A stretch of 64,000 nt of DNA from Acidovorax sp. sif1233 (GCF_019218755.1 NZ_JAHUWZ010000012.1:29627-93626); one strand, 5' to 3'. Shown: positions 26,897 through 37,894, counted from the stretch's first letter. The notes: a model not told the origin generated them from the letters alone. Numbers and translations are program-made.

Positions 26897-27526
26897 ATGA
26901 AGATCATCCTTGCCGACGACCACACGCTGTTCCGCGAAGGACTGCAGCACCTGCTGTCGGCACTGGACCCTCAGGCCCAGGTGCTGGAGGCGAACGACTA
27001 CGCCAGCGCGGCGTCGCTGGTGGTGGAGCATCCCGATGCCGCCCTCGCCCTGGTGGACCTGGACATGCCGGGCCGCGACGCCAGCGCGCCGGGTGGCGGC
27101 GGCCTGGAACGCCTGCTGGCGCTGGCGCCCGGCGTGCCGGTGGTGGTGCTCTCCGCCCGCGAAGACCCCGCCGTGGTCCGCGACGTGCTGGACGCGGGCG
27201 CCATGGGGTTCATCTCCAAGCGCGAACGCGCCGCCGTGATGCTCAACGCCCTGCATCTGGTGCTGGCCGGCGGCATCTACCTGCCGCCCATGCTCCTGGG
27301 CACGGCGGCCCGGGCGTCCGCCTGCGCCGCCCTGACCCCCCGGCAGGTCGAGGTGTTGCACGGCCTGGCGAACGGGCATGCCAACAAGGTGATCGCGCGC
27401 CAGCTCGGCATGAGCGAGGCGACCGTGAAGGCGCACACGGGTGCCATCTTCCGCAGCCTGGAGGTCAGCAACCGCGTGCAGGCCGTGCGCATGGCCCGGC
27501 GGCTGGGCCTGCTGGCGCCCGACTGA
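26897..27526 (+). CDS. NarL/FixJ-family response regulator (orphan)
   Basis: A 209-residue two-domain regulator. The receiver domain starts MKIILADDHTLFREGLQHLL with the phosphoacceptor Asp 54 in ALVDLDMPG, Ser in VVLSARED and Lys in GFISKRE. The LuxR-type helix-turn-helix occupies about 143-205 (LTPRQVEVLHGLANGHANKV then SEATVKAHTGAIFRSLEV). No histidine kinase gene is adjacent, so its partner is elsewhere. A longer upstream frame is rejected because the receiver fold begins exactly at this ATG. Targets are unknown. Confidence 0.9.
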   Translation: MKIILADDHTLFREGLQHLLSALDPQAQVLEANDYASAASLVVEHPDAALALVDLDMPGRDASAPGGGGLERLLALAPGVPVVVLSAREDPAVVRDVLDAGAMGFISKRERAAVMLNALHLVLAGGIYLPPMLLGTAARASACAALTPRQVEVLHGLANGHANKVIARQLGMSEATVKAHTGAIFRSLEVSNRVQAVRMARRLGLLAPD

Positions 27527-27843
27527 GCCCAAGGAAGCTCCTGATTTGATAGCTGCCAGCGCTTTATAGACAAGCGCTTGTGCCCTGTTTGATTCAAAAT
27601 TGAAGGTCCGGCAGGCCGCGGTGCGACGGCCGCGCAATGCGCCCGCCTCCGAGACTCGGAACGGCCGATCACTGAGCGCAGATGTGCCGCGGGCTGCGCG
27701 CGGGCCGTGCGGCATCCGCCGGGGCAAAAGCCGCCAGCGCGGGGGACCGCGCTCCGGGCTCCAGGCCGCCGGTGGAGGGGCGGGGGCGCCGCCCCGGTAA
27801 AATGCCGGGTTTCCCCTGAACCTCCCACCCTGAACCCTCCCCC
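27527..27843. other. Intergenic region upstream of tkt
   Basis: 317 bp. The first 80 bp hold a family-A repeat. The remainder is very GC-rich and has no gene. TAAAAT at 27798-27803 is a plausible -10 for tkt, with transcription starting a few bases on; no clear -35 is seen. Confidence 0.5.
27546..27607 (+). repeat. Dispersed palindromic repeat, family A, downstream of the NarL-type gene
   Basis: TTGATAGCTGCCAGCGCTTT, a 7-base loop, then AAGCGCTTGTGCCC and a TTCAAAATTG end. The AGCGCTT/AAGCGCT arms are a perfect 7-bp inverted repeat. It begins about 20 bp past the stop codon of the response regulator. Confidence 0.75.
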
Positions 27844-29931
<2,088 letters not shown>

Positions 29932-30023
29932 GACGCCTCCCCGCCCGCTGCGTGCCCACTGCTGCAGCGGGCGCGCCCCGGCAGATTCCTGATTTCGACT
30001 TTGCAACCTTGGAGAGACACCCT

Positions 30024-31022
30024 ATGACGATCAAGATTGGTATCAACGGCTTTGGCCGCATCGGCCGCAACGTGCTGCGCTCGGCCATCCAGAACTTCAG
30101 CGACATCGAAGTCGTGGGCATCAACGACCTGCTGGAGCCGGAGTACCTCGCGTACATGCTGCAGTACGACTCGGTGCACGGTCGCTTCAAGGGCGAAGTC
30201 TCGGTGGACGGCAACACCCTGGTCGTCAATGGCAAGAAGATCCGCCTGACGCAAGAGCGCGACCCCGCCAACCTCAAGTGGAACGAAGTCGGCGCCGACG
30301 TGGTGATCGAATCCACCGGCCTGTTCCTGGACAAGGTCACCGCGCAAAAGCACATCGATGCGGGCGCCAGGAAGGTCATCCTGTCGGCCCCCTCCAAGGA
30401 CGACACGCCCATGTTCGTGTTCGGCGTGAACCACGACACCTACGCCGGCCAGGCCATCGTGTCCAACGCCTCGTGCACCACCAACTGCCTGGCCCCCGTG
30501 GCCAAGGTGCTCAACGACAAGTGGGGCATCAAGCGAGGCCTGATGACCACGGTGCACGCCGCCACCGCCACGCAAAAGACCGTGGACGGCCCGTCCAACA
30601 AGGACTGGCGCGGCGGCCGCGGCATCCTGGAAAACATCATCCCCTCGAGCACCGGCGCCGCCAAGGCCGTGGGCGTGGTGATCCCGGCGCTGAACAAGAA
30701 GCTGACCGGCATGTCCTTCCGCGTGCCCACCAGCGACGTGTCGGTGGTCGACCTGACGGTGGAGCTGGACAAGGCTGCCACCTATGAGGAAATCAAGGCC
30801 GAGATGAAGGCCCAGTCCGAAGGCGCGCTCAAGGGCGTGCTGGGCTACACCGAGGACAAGGTGGTGGCCACCGACTTCCGTGGCGACACCCGCACGTCCA
30901 TCTTCGACGCCGACGCCGGCATCGCGCTGGACGGCACCTTCGTGAAGGTCGTGAGCTGGTACGACAACGAATGGGGCTACTCGAACAAGTGCCTGGAAAT
31001 GGTGCGCGTTGTTTCCAAGTAA
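30024..31022 (+). CDS. gap: Glyceraldehyde-3-phosphate dehydrogenase, type I
   Basis: A 332-residue glycolytic enzyme. The NAD fold is seen as IGINGFGRIGRNVLR. The catalytic Cys 151 lies in SNASCTTNCLAP and the partner His 178 in TTVHAATATQK. WYDNEWGYSNKC closes the domain. Asp-rather-than-Ala/Pro residues around the adenine ribose site (GINDLLEP) fit an NAD-preferring glycolytic form. GGAGAG precedes the ATG. A strong terminator follows about 50 bp after the stop, ending the tkt-gap unit. Confidence 0.97.
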   Translation: MTIKIGINGFGRIGRNVLRSAIQNFSDIEVVGINDLLEPEYLAYMLQYDSVHGRFKGEVSVDGNTLVVNGKKIRLTQERDPANLKWNEVGADVVIESTGLFLDKVTAQKHIDAGARKVILSAPSKDDTPMFVFGVNHDTYAGQAIVSNASCTTNCLAPVAKVLNDKWGIKRGLMTTVHAATATQKTVDGPSNKDWRGGRGILENIIPSSTGAAKAVGVVIPALNKKLTGMSFRVPTSDVSVVDLTVELDKAATYEEIKAEMKAQSEGALKGVLGYTEDKVVATDFRGDTRTSIFDADAGIALDGTFVKVVSWYDNEWGYSNKCLEMVRVVSK

Positions 31023-31070
31023 GCGTTACCCTTGAGAATGAAGAAGCATTAGAAGCAACTACCCTGTTCA

Positions 31071-31105
31071 AGCCGGCCGCCTGCAAAGGCTGCCGGCTTT
31101 TTTTT
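31071..31105 (+). terminator. Rho-independent terminator of tkt-gap
   Basis: A 7-bp GC-rich stem (AGCCGGC with GCCGGCT) around a 14-base loop is followed by eight Ts. Confidence 0.9.
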
Positions 31106-31144
31106 GCCCCCCGCCCGCCCCGCGGTGCGCGGCAGGCCGCCGCC

Positions 31145-32290
31145 TCAACGCGCGGCCACGGACGCGGCGGCGGCCGCCGCAGCACCAGCCAGCGGCGCCG
31201 GGCCCTGGGACTGCGCAGGCGCGCTGGCGATGTGCACCGTGCTGGTGGGAAAGGCAAACTCCACCCCCATGGCCTTGAACTCGCGCATGAGGCCCAGATT
31301 GATGGACTGCTGCAGGTCCATGTAGAGGTTGAACGCCGGGTCCTGGACGATGTAGACCACCTCGTAGTCCAGCGAACTCGCGCCAAACGCCTTGAAGTGC
31401 GCGCGGTCGAAGCGCAGCTCCGGATGGGCGTCGATGAGCTTGCGCACCACGCCCGGGATCGCCTCGGCCTGCTCGGGCGTGGTGTTGTACGACACACCGA
31501 AGCCGAACACGATGCGCCGCTTCTCCAGCATGCGGTAGTTGCTGATGGTCTGCTTGAGCAGGTCGGTGTTGGACATCACGATCTGCTCGCCCTGCAGGCT
31601 GCGGATGCGCGTGGTCTTCAGCCCGATCACCTGCACCGTGCCCGAGACGCTGCCGACCACGATGAAATCGCCCACCTCGAAGGGCTTGTCCACCGCGATC
31701 GCGAGCGAGGCGAACAGGTCGCCCAGGATGTTCTGCACCGCCAGCGCCACGGCGATGCCCCCCACCCCCAGGCTGGCGATGAAGGCCGTGATGTTCACGC
31801 CCACGTTGGACAGGATGGCCAGCAGCACCACGCTCCACAGCAGCGTGCGCAGCCCCCAGGACAACAGCGTGGCGGAGGCGCTGACCTGGGTCATGCCCGT
31901 GGACGAATGGCGTTCCACATACCGCCGCACGCCCATGCCGATGGCCCGCATGCCCCACAGGCCCATCTGCAGCGCAAGGGCGACAAACCACAGCTGGCTG
32001 AGCCGGCTTTCCCAGCGGCCCGGCAGCTCCAGCAGGCTCGCGCCCACCAGCAGGGCCACGACCACCATGAGCAGGCGGCTCGTGCCCTCCAGCACCTCCA
32101 CCACGGTGTGCGCCGCCGCGCTGCCGGACTGCGTGGCCCACACCCTGGCACGGCCCGTGAGCAGATGCAGCACCAGCAGGATGCCCACATAGGTCGTGGC
32201 GGCGGCGGCCAGCGCCACCATCAGGCTCCACAGCGGAACGCCCACGAAGGTCGTCTCGCGGATCCAGGTTGAGAAGGTCGATGGCGGCAT
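31145..32290 (-). CDS. MscS-family small-conductance mechanosensitive channel
   Basis: A 381-residue inner-membrane channel with four or five helices. The pore-lining helix and MscS core are recognised by ITAFIASLGVGGIAVALAVQ, then NILGDLFASLAIAVDKPFEV and GDFIVVGSVSGTVQVIGLKT, followed by RIRSLQGEQIVMSNTDLL. The C-terminal alpha/beta vestibule ends in an Ala-rich tail. It releases solutes on osmotic downshock. The start chosen is the ATG after an AAGGAGA Shine-Dalgarno; longer frames run through the palindromic repeat upstream. It is convergent with gap. Confidence 0.9.
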   Translation of the reverse strand: MPPSTFSTWIRETTFVGVPLWSLMVALAAAATTYVGILLVLHLLTGRARVWATQSGSAAAHTVVEVLEGTSRLLMVVVALLVGASLLELPGRWESRLSQLWFVALALQMGLWGMRAIGMGVRRYVERHSSTGMTQVSASATLLSWGLRTLLWSVVLLAILSNVGVNITAFIASLGVGGIAVALAVQNILGDLFASLAIAVDKPFEVGDFIVVGSVSGTVQVIGLKTTRIRSLQGEQIVMSNTDLLKQTISNYRMLEKRRIVFGFGVSYNTTPEQAEAIPGVVRKLIDAHPELRFDRAHFKAFGASSLDYEVVYIVQDPAFNLYMDLQQSINLGLMREFKAMGVEFAFPTSTVHIASAPAQSQGPAPLAGAAAAAAASVAAR

Positions 32291-32767
32291 GGTTGTTTCT
32301 CCTTGGTGGGGCGGCACGCGCGCCGGGCTGCGGCGTGTGGCCCGCTTGCAGGCCTGCGTGGGCGCGGGTGCGGCCACCGGCCACCGGCCACCGGTGGCCG
32401 GTGGCCGGTGGCCGGTGGCCGATGGCAGTGGCGCGCGGTGGACTGATTGATCGACAGCCATCGCCGCGCAGAGTTCCCGCACCCTTGCTCGGCAAGGCCG
32501 CCAGCACCTGAGCGAGGGACGGGTGAAGCGGTGGACGACACCCGGCACAGGCCCGGCCACGCCCCACGCAAATTGCAAGCGTTCGTAAGACATGGCCCAC
32601 AGGAATACAGAGGCAGTGCCTACGCGGGCGGCGGGCCGCGCGGCGAACAATGCATTCATCAAAAAGCTGGCATGCATTGCCTGGCGCCGCGCCCCCTGCC
32701 CAGTGAGGCGCGCAACGCGCCGGGGCCTGCCCACCAACAATCCACCCGCTCAGGAGGTCTCCACACC
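32291..32767. other. 477-bp divergent region between mscS and the DUF4398-type lipoprotein
   Basis: No gene is supported here. It contains the 7-bp-unit palindrome (annotated separately). The right-hand end carries an AGGAGG Shine-Dalgarno for the lipoprotein gene. The section around 32580-32660 is less GC-rich and is the likely promoter area, but no box is convincing. Confidence 0.5.
32371..32426. repeat. Perfect 44-bp palindrome of 7-bp CCGGCCA/TGGCCGG units
   Basis: Three CGGCCAC units run into CCACCGGTGG and then mirror-image TGGCCGG units. The arms 32371-32392 and 32393-32414 are exact reverse complements with no spacer. One to two imperfect units (TGGCCGA, TGGC) follow on the right. 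It lies 81-124 bp upstream of the mscS ATG. It is both a tandem repeat and a cruciform/hairpin former. Confidence 0.85.
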
Positions 32768-33145
32768 ATGCACCCATCCATCCCCCTCCGTCTCACGGCC
32801 GCAGCCCTCGCGCTGGGCGCCCTGGCAGCGTGCTCGTCCACGCCCCCGCCCGCCGAACAGATGGCCGTCACCCGCACCACGGTGAACCGCGTGGCGGCGG
32901 CGCCGGCGACGGCCACCAGCGCCCCCGTGGACCTGCAGCGTGCGCAGGAAAAACTCATCCTCGCCGAGAAGGCCATGGCCCAGCAGGACTACAAGAACGC
33001 CCGGCGCCTGGCGGCCGAGGCCGAGGTCGACGCCCGCGTGGCCGAGACCCGTGCCGACGCGGCACGCAATGCGACCAACCTTGCCCAGGTCCAGGACAGC
33101 ATCCGCGCGCTGCAGGAAGAAATCAACCGCCGGTCCCCCCGCTGA
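32768..33145 (+). CDS. Small DUF4398-type lipoprotein
   Basis: A 125-residue lipoprotein: the signal peptide ends LGALAAC with Cys 22. An Ala/Pro/Thr linker follows, then two helices of heptad-like sequence (RAQEKLILAEKAMAQQDYKN then ARRLAAEAEVDARVAETRAD), the DUF4398 helical pattern. AGGAGG lies 10 bases before the ATG. It precedes the OmpA-domain gene by 68 bp and shares its helical module, so the two probably act together at the outer membrane or peptidoglycan. The function is unknown. Confidence 0.75.
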   Translation: MHPSIPLRLTAAALALGALAACSSTPPPAEQMAVTRTTVNRVAAAPATATSAPVDLQRAQEKLILAEKAMAQQDYKNARRLAAEAEVDARVAETRADAARNATNLAQVQDSIRALQEEINRRSPR

Positions 33146-33213
33146 GGGCCGAGCGCTCCTGACCACGCCGCCCGCACCGCGGGCCGCTCTTGACCTTTGA
33201 AGGACACCACACC

Positions 33214-34134
33214 ATGCACCGATTGATCCAACGTACCACCGCCCTGTGCACCAGCCTCATCGCCGTGGGGCTGCTCGCGGCCTGTGCCAGCACCGCGCCG
33301 TTCCCGGCGCTGGAGCAGGCCCGCTCCGCCGTGAGCGCCGTCGCCGGCGATCCCATCGTGAACCAGTACGCCCCCGTGGAACTGAAGGAAGCGACCGACG
33401 CTCTGGCCCGCGCCGACCGCGAATGGGCCGACGACCACGACGAATCGGAAACCAACCACCTGGCCTACATCGCACGCCAGCGCGCCGAGATCGCCACGAA
33501 CGCGGCACGCTCACGCCAGCTGGACGCCAGCATCCAGCAAGCCAGCGGCGATGCCGACCGCATCCGCCTGCAGGCCCGCACACAGGAGGCCGACCAGGCC
33601 CGCCTGCGCGCCCAGCAGGCCCAGGCCCAGGCCCTGAACGCCGAGCAGCGCGCCGCCCAGCAGCAGGCCAATGCCAGCGTCGCGATGGCCCAGGCCAGCG
33701 CCGCACAGGACCGCGTGCGCGCACTGGAAGCCCAGCTGCGCGACATGGAAGCCCAGCAGACCGAGCGCGGGCTGCTCGTGACGCTGGGCGACGTGCTGTT
33801 TGCCTTCAACAAGGCGGAGCTGTCGGCCCAGGCCGGCCCCCGCCTGGACAAGCTGGCCAGCTTCCTCAAGCAGTTCCCGGACCGCAAGCTGCTCATCGAG
33901 GGCTACACCGACAGCGTGGGCTCCGACGGCTACAACCAGGACCTGTCGGACCGCCGCGCCCAGTCCGTGCGCGACGCACTGGTGCAGCGCGGCGTGGACA
34001 GCAGCCGCATCACCGCGCGCGGCTACGGCAAGGCCCACCCCGTGGCCGACAACGCATCGCCGGAAGGCCGCGCCATGAACCGCCGCGTGGAGATCGTGAT
34101 CGCCGACGACAAGGGCACCCTGCGCGGCCGTTGA
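33214..34134 (+). CDS. OmpA-family peptidoglycan-binding lipoprotein with DUF4398 helical region
   Basis: A 306-residue lipoprotein (Cys 24 in GLLAACAS). Residues 30-185 form a long Ala/Gln-rich helical, probably coiled-coil, region. Residues about 190-300 are an OmpA-like domain: LLVTLGDVLFAFNKAELS, LLIEGYTDSVGSDGYNQDLS and RRAQSVRDALVQRGV, with the diaminopimelate-binding Asp and Arg positions kept. It tethers the outer membrane to peptidoglycan. It is the second gene of a two-lipoprotein operon that ends at a strong terminator. Confidence 0.88.
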   Translation: MHRLIQRTTALCTSLIAVGLLAACASTAPFPALEQARSAVSAVAGDPIVNQYAPVELKEATDALARADREWADDHDESETNHLAYIARQRAEIATNAARSRQLDASIQQASGDADRIRLQARTQEADQARLRAQQAQAQALNAEQRAAQQQANASVAMAQASAAQDRVRALEAQLRDMEAQQTERGLLVTLGDVLFAFNKAELSAQAGPRLDKLASFLKQFPDRKLLIEGYTDSVGSDGYNQDLSDRRAQSVRDALVQRGVDSSRITARGYGKAHPVADNASPEGRAMNRRVEIVIADDKGTLRGR

Positions 34135-34215
34135 GCCCCTGGGGCGCCCGATCCCTCGGCGGACAGGCCGGGGGACGGCAAGGTCACCAGATCCCGCCAG
34201 CGTGCCGAACGAACA

Positions 34216-34247
34216 AGCCCTGGAGCAGTGATGCTCCAGGGCTTTTT
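34216..34247 (+). terminator. Rho-independent terminator after the OmpA-family lipoprotein
   Basis: An 11-bp perfect stem (AGCCCTGGAGC with GCTCCAGGGCT) around a 6-base loop is followed by TTTTT. Confidence 0.93.
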
Positions 34248-34368
34248 CCTTTCAGAAAGCGCAGCCTTTGAACGTGGGCGCGAGCGGAGGTCTGCGAGGT
34301 GTTTGTGACCGCGGAATGCCGCAGCCCGCCTGGTGAGATGGGCGAGAGCCCTCGTGCCTGTGCCTGGC

Positions 34369-35139
34369 TTAGCCTGCCGAGGACCGACCGGCCGAGACGG
34401 CGCTCTGCCGCGCCTTGTTCAATTCGCTCAGGTACGAGCCCGGAATCTGCTGCACCTCCTGCACGGGTCCGAGCACGCTGATGCGCGCGCCGTCCACGGC
34501 CACCTGCAATCCCGCCGGCACCGCAAGGAACTGGATCAGGTCCGGGCGGTGCACGCCCAGCTGGTACAAGGAGGTCTTCATGAAGCGTGCCGGATCCTCA
34601 AGGCGTGCCTCGTCGTCCAGGTCCGAGAGCCACCAGCCGGAATCCGCCGCGTTGACGGGGTCGTTTCGGGTCAGCAGGATTCGACGGGCTTCCTGGTAGT
34701 TCACGTGCACGACGGCGCTTTGGCGAAGCGACGGAAAGTCCGGCGCGATGGACGGGGAGAGGCTCTCCACAACGTCTTTCTGGTTGCGCAGCTGCATGAG
34801 CGTGTTGTCGACCGAATCGACGAACCTCACGGGCACCACCTGCATGTCGGGCTCCAGCACCCGCAGGAATCCTGCGGGCCCCTCTTCCAGCATCGTGAAC
34901 ATCCAGCCGACCTGCAGGCTCTCGCCACCGCGGAACTTCTCGCCCCGGGCGACCCGTTGCTCGAAGAACTGCAGCAGGAAGGAGATGTCCTCCACCGGCA
35001 CCGCGCTGTTCGACACCCGGATCTGGAACTCGGGATGGCCGTACAGCTTGCACCGGGAAGTGGCGTGCACGGATGGCGTGTCCGGCCGCGCCGGTGCAGG
35101 CTTGCGGCCGAATGTCGAGAGGATGGAGCGCAGAGACAT
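34369..35139 (-). CDS. Imm33/DUF2185-like domain protein (orphan)
   Basis: A 256-residue soluble protein. Residues about 140-215 resemble the Imm33 (DUF2185) fold: VHVNYQEARRILLTRNDP, then DSGWWLSDLDDEAR, and a Leu/Phe-rich end. The N-terminal half (VEDISFLLQFFEQRVARGEK) is not one I recognise. Imm33 members are usually immunity proteins of polymorphic toxins, but no toxin or VgrG/Rhs gene is adjacent. Sequence similarity was judged by eye only. It lies between the OmpA terminator and an aldo/keto reductase on the same strand. Confidence 0.5.
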   Translation of the reverse strand: MSLRSILSTFGRKPAPARPDTPSVHATSRCKLYGHPEFQIRVSNSAVPVEDISFLLQFFEQRVARGEKFRGGESLQVGWMFTMLEEGPAGFLRVLEPDMQVVPVRFVDSVDNTLMQLRNQKDVVESLSPSIAPDFPSLRQSAVVHVNYQEARRILLTRNDPVNAADSGWWLSDLDDEARLEDPARFMKTSLYQLGVHRPDLIQFLAVPAGLQVAVDGARISVLGPVQEVQQIPGSYLSELNKARQSAVSAGRSSAG

Positions 35140-35221
35140 TTTTTCAGGTGCGGCTGGGCGGCCCAGGGCGGCCGGGCGTCGTCCGTGGCGCCCGCCAGGC
35201 AGTCCGGGGCCGCAGGACGAC

Positions 35222-36241
35222 TTACACCGCGTGGCTTTCGAACGTCTCGGTGTCCACCTCGCTCGCGCTCTGCGCGCTGTAGCGCGGGCCCACCACGGTG
35301 CGCTCGTTGATCAGTGCATCCAGCCGCGCGAGCACCGTGGCATCGAGCCGCACACCGGCCGCGCCCACATCGTCCCGCAGGTGCTCCACGCTGGTCGTCC
35401 CGGGGATGGGAATGATGTGCCCGCCCTGGTGCAGCAGCCAGGCCAGCGCCAGCTGCGCCGGCGTGCAGCCCACTTCGCGCGCGATGGCCTGGTAGCCGTC
35501 CAGCAGCTGCAGGTTGGCGGCGTAGGCATCGGGGGCGAAGCGGGGCATGGCGCGGCGGATGTCCTTGGGGTCGAGGGCGGAGACGTCCCTGAGTTCGCCG
35601 CACAGAAAGCCCCGCGCCACGGGGCTGAAGGCCACGAAGGCCGCGCCCAGGTCGCGGCAGGCACCGAGCACGGCGATCTCGGGGTTGCGTGTCCACAGCG
35701 AATACTCGGTCTGCACCGCCGCGACGGGGTGCACCGCGTGCGCGCGGCGCAGGGTGGCGGCCGACACTTCGGACAGGCCGATGCTGCGGATCTTGCCCGC
35801 GCGCACCAGGTCGGCCAATGCGCCCACGCTGTCCTCGATGGGCACCTTCTTGTCCCAGCGGTGCAGGTAGTACAGGTCGATCACGTCGGTCTGCAGGCGG
35901 CGCAGGCTGTCCTCGCAGGTCTGGCGCAGCGTGGCGGGGCGGCCGTCGATCACGCGCACCAGCTTGCCGTCGCCGTTCACGTCCACGCCCTGCATGCCGC
36001 ATTTGCTGGCCAGGGTGAAGCGGCTGCGGTGGCTTTTCATCACGCGGCCCACCAGCGTTTCGTTGGCGCCGAAGCCGTACAGCGTGGCGGTGTCGAACAG
36101 CGTCACGCCCGCATCGAGCGCGGCCAGCAGCACGCGCTCGCCCTGCTCGGCCGACACGGGCGCGCCGTAGGCGTGCGAGAGGTTCATGCAGCCCAGGCCG
36201 ATGGCCGAGACGGAGAAAGGTCCAAGGTTTCTTTGTTGCAT
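35222..36241 (-). CDS. Aldo/keto reductase
   Basis: A 339-residue NADPH-dependent TIM-barrel reductase. The catalytic tetrad is visible: Asp in TLFDTATLYG, Tyr five residues on, Lys in LASKCG and His in YYLHRWD. The NADP phosphate site is IPIPGTTSVEHLRDD near the C-terminus. The start MQQRNLGPFSVSAIGLGCMN is the family opening. It resembles the AKR11/13 group that reduces small aldehydes; the substrate is unknown. It is in no obvious operon. Confidence 0.9.
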   Translation of the reverse strand: MQQRNLGPFSVSAIGLGCMNLSHAYGAPVSAEQGERVLLAALDAGVTLFDTATLYGFGANETLVGRVMKSHRSRFTLASKCGMQGVDVNGDGKLVRVIDGRPATLRQTCEDSLRRLQTDVIDLYYLHRWDKKVPIEDSVGALADLVRAGKIRSIGLSEVSAATLRRAHAVHPVAAVQTEYSLWTRNPEIAVLGACRDLGAAFVAFSPVARGFLCGELRDVSALDPKDIRRAMPRFAPDAYAANLQLLDGYQAIAREVGCTPAQLALAWLLHQGGHIIPIPGTTSVEHLRDDVGAAGVRLDATVLARLDALINERTVVGPRYSAQSASEVDTETFESHAV

Positions 36242-36297
36242 GGCGCAAGCTTACGGCATGCATGCACCCCGCGCTGCACGGCCGCTACGCGGCGTGC

Positions 36298-36684
36298 TCA
36301 CTCCCAGAAGCTGTCCGTGGTGCGCGCGCGCACGCGCTGCACGCTGTACCGCGCGATCTGTTCGATCAGCTCTGCCGGCAGCGGCTGGTCGTAGGGCAGC
36401 ACGATGGTGCCCTTGGTCGTCCTGACGGCCTGCAGCGCCTGCCCAAAATGCACGAGCGCCGCAGCGGGCGGCGCAAAGCTCGCATGCGCCTTGTGCGCCG
36501 AAAAGGCGTACACGAAGCGCGGCTCGATGAAGAACGGCGTGTTCCACTTGATGGCTTCCTCGGCCTGCGGCGCGGCGCGCTTCAGGATGGCGTACAGCGC
36601 GTGCAGCAGCGGCTGGCCCGCCTTGGGGGCGGCCGCGATGTAGTCCGCGATGGTGGTGGGTTGGGAGGGCGCGGGCGGGGCCAT
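36298..36684 (-). CDS. DUF1801-domain protein
   Basis: A 128-residue small protein of the DUF1801 (YdhG-like) fold: TIADYIAAAPKAGQPLLHAL then AEEAIKWNTPFF and FAPPAAALVHFG. The family is sometimes linked with iron handling but has no firm function. The ATG just before MAPPAPSQP is used; upstream codons look like antisense of the next gene. It follows the YdeI-like gene by 16 bp on the same strand. Confidence 0.75.
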   Translation of the reverse strand: MAPPAPSQPTTIADYIAAAPKAGQPLLHALYAILKRAAPQAEEAIKWNTPFFIEPRFVYAFSAHKAHASFAPPAAALVHFGQALQAVRTTKGTIVLPYDQPLPAELIEQIARYSVQRVRARTTDSFWE

Positions 36685-36700
36685 GGTGGGCGAGGTCCTT

Positions 36701-37312
36701 TCAGGCCGAAGGTGTAGCAGCATCGCCCGCGCGGGGGCGCCGGGTCCACAGGTCGATCCGCTCGCCGGCCACCGAGGCCGCCAGCAGCTGCGCAAACCGC
36801 GCCGCGCGGGTTTCAGGCCGCTTGGCCGACGTCACCCAGTGCAGCATGGACTTGCGGTAGCCCGCGGGGGCGGCCTCGAAGAACTGCCATGCCTTCTTGT
36901 GGCGTTTGAACTCGCGCAACTGCGCGGCGGGCAGCTCGGCCACTGCGGCCTGTTCGTGCGAGTAGATCGCGGACTTGTCGGCCTTGCGGTGGCTGAAGGC
37001 CGCCAGGCCCGCGGGCGTCATGCGGCCGGCGGCCTGCAGCTGCTCCATCTTGGCGATGTTCACCGCGCTCCAGACGGACGATGGCTTGCGCGGCGTGAAG
37101 CGGATGGAATAGGTGTGCTCGTCGATGCGCCGGCGCACGCCGTCGATCCAGCCAAAACACAGCGCCTCGTTCACCGACTCGGACCAGGTCATGCACGGGC
37201 GGCCCGAGCCGACCTTGTGGAAGCCCACGAGCAGTTCGGGCGCGTGTGCCGCATGGGCTTGCAGCCACTGGCGAAAGGCAGCGGAGGTGGCAAAGAAGGC
37301 AGGGGGGGTCAT
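36701..37312 (-). CDS. YdeI/OmpD-associated family protein
   Basis: A 203-residue protein with the family core FHKVGSGRPCMTWSESVNEA then LCFGWIDGVRRRIDEHTYSI and RFTPRKPSSVWSAVN. The C-terminal helical part carries AIYSHEQAAVAELPA and YRKSMLHWVTSAKRPETRAA. Members bear on cationic peptide tolerance in enterics, but the mechanism is unsettled. It forms a probable two-gene unit with the DUF1801 gene, a pairing seen in other proteobacteria. Confidence 0.8.
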   Translation of the reverse strand: MTPPAFFATSAAFRQWLQAHAAHAPELLVGFHKVGSGRPCMTWSESVNEALCFGWIDGVRRRIDEHTYSIRFTPRKPSSVWSAVNIAKMEQLQAAGRMTPAGLAAFSHRKADKSAIYSHEQAAVAELPAAQLREFKRHKKAWQFFEAAPAGYRKSMLHWVTSAKRPETRAARFAQLLAASVAGERIDLWTRRPRAGDAATPSA

Positions 37313-37465
37313 GGGGTGCCATTGTTACCAACATCGGCGCGCACGGATAGCCGGCCATGGCGCGCCGGCCACGGGGGCCGCGGTGGTTTGCTGCGCCGGG
37401 TCGGCGCGATACATTACGCGAAGCCGCGCGCTCCGCAGCGGCCCATCCCGCCCAGGAGAAGCGCC

Positions 37466-37894
37466 ATGCCTTCCGCCATCTACGCAGCCTTCTTCTTCAC
37501 TGTCGCCATGCTCGTCACCACCGCCTACTTCCTGCTGGGCGGCCTGCCGCTGCTGATCCTCCAGCACGACGAGCCGCTCGACGCCCGGTTCGTGCGCGGT
37601 TTCTTCAATGTCTACTACAAGGCTGCATTTTGGGTGGCCCTGTGCGCGTCGGCCAGCTACGCGCTGTGGGGACAGTGGGCCTATGCCGCTGGCGCGGCGG
37701 CCATGGCAGCGGTTTCCACGGCCTTGCGCAAGCGCCTGGTGCCCGCCATGCAGCAACTGGGCAGCCAGATAGAAGCCAGGAACGGCGGGGCGGTGCAGCG
37801 GTTCCGCCGGGTGCATGCCACCGCGCTGCTCGTCAATCTTGCCCAGCTGGTGGTGCTTGTCTGGGGGCTCATCGCGCTGTCCCGGTCCCTGTGA
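37466..37894 (+). CDS. Small membrane protein of unknown function
   Basis: A 142-residue protein with four predicted helices (about 5-30, 48-68, 68-86 and 115-138). Cytoplasmic basic residues RKRLVPAMQQLG lie between the last two. AGGAG lies 7 bases before the ATG. I do not recognise the family. It is divergent from the YdeI-like gene and convergent with the GNAT gene. Confidence 0.7.
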   Translation: MPSAIYAAFFFTVAMLVTTAYFLLGGLPLLILQHDEPLDARFVRGFFNVYYKAAFWVALCASASYALWGQWAYAAGAAAMAAVSTALRKRLVPAMQQLGSQIEARNGGAVQRFRRVHATALLVNLAQLVVLVWGLIALSRSL

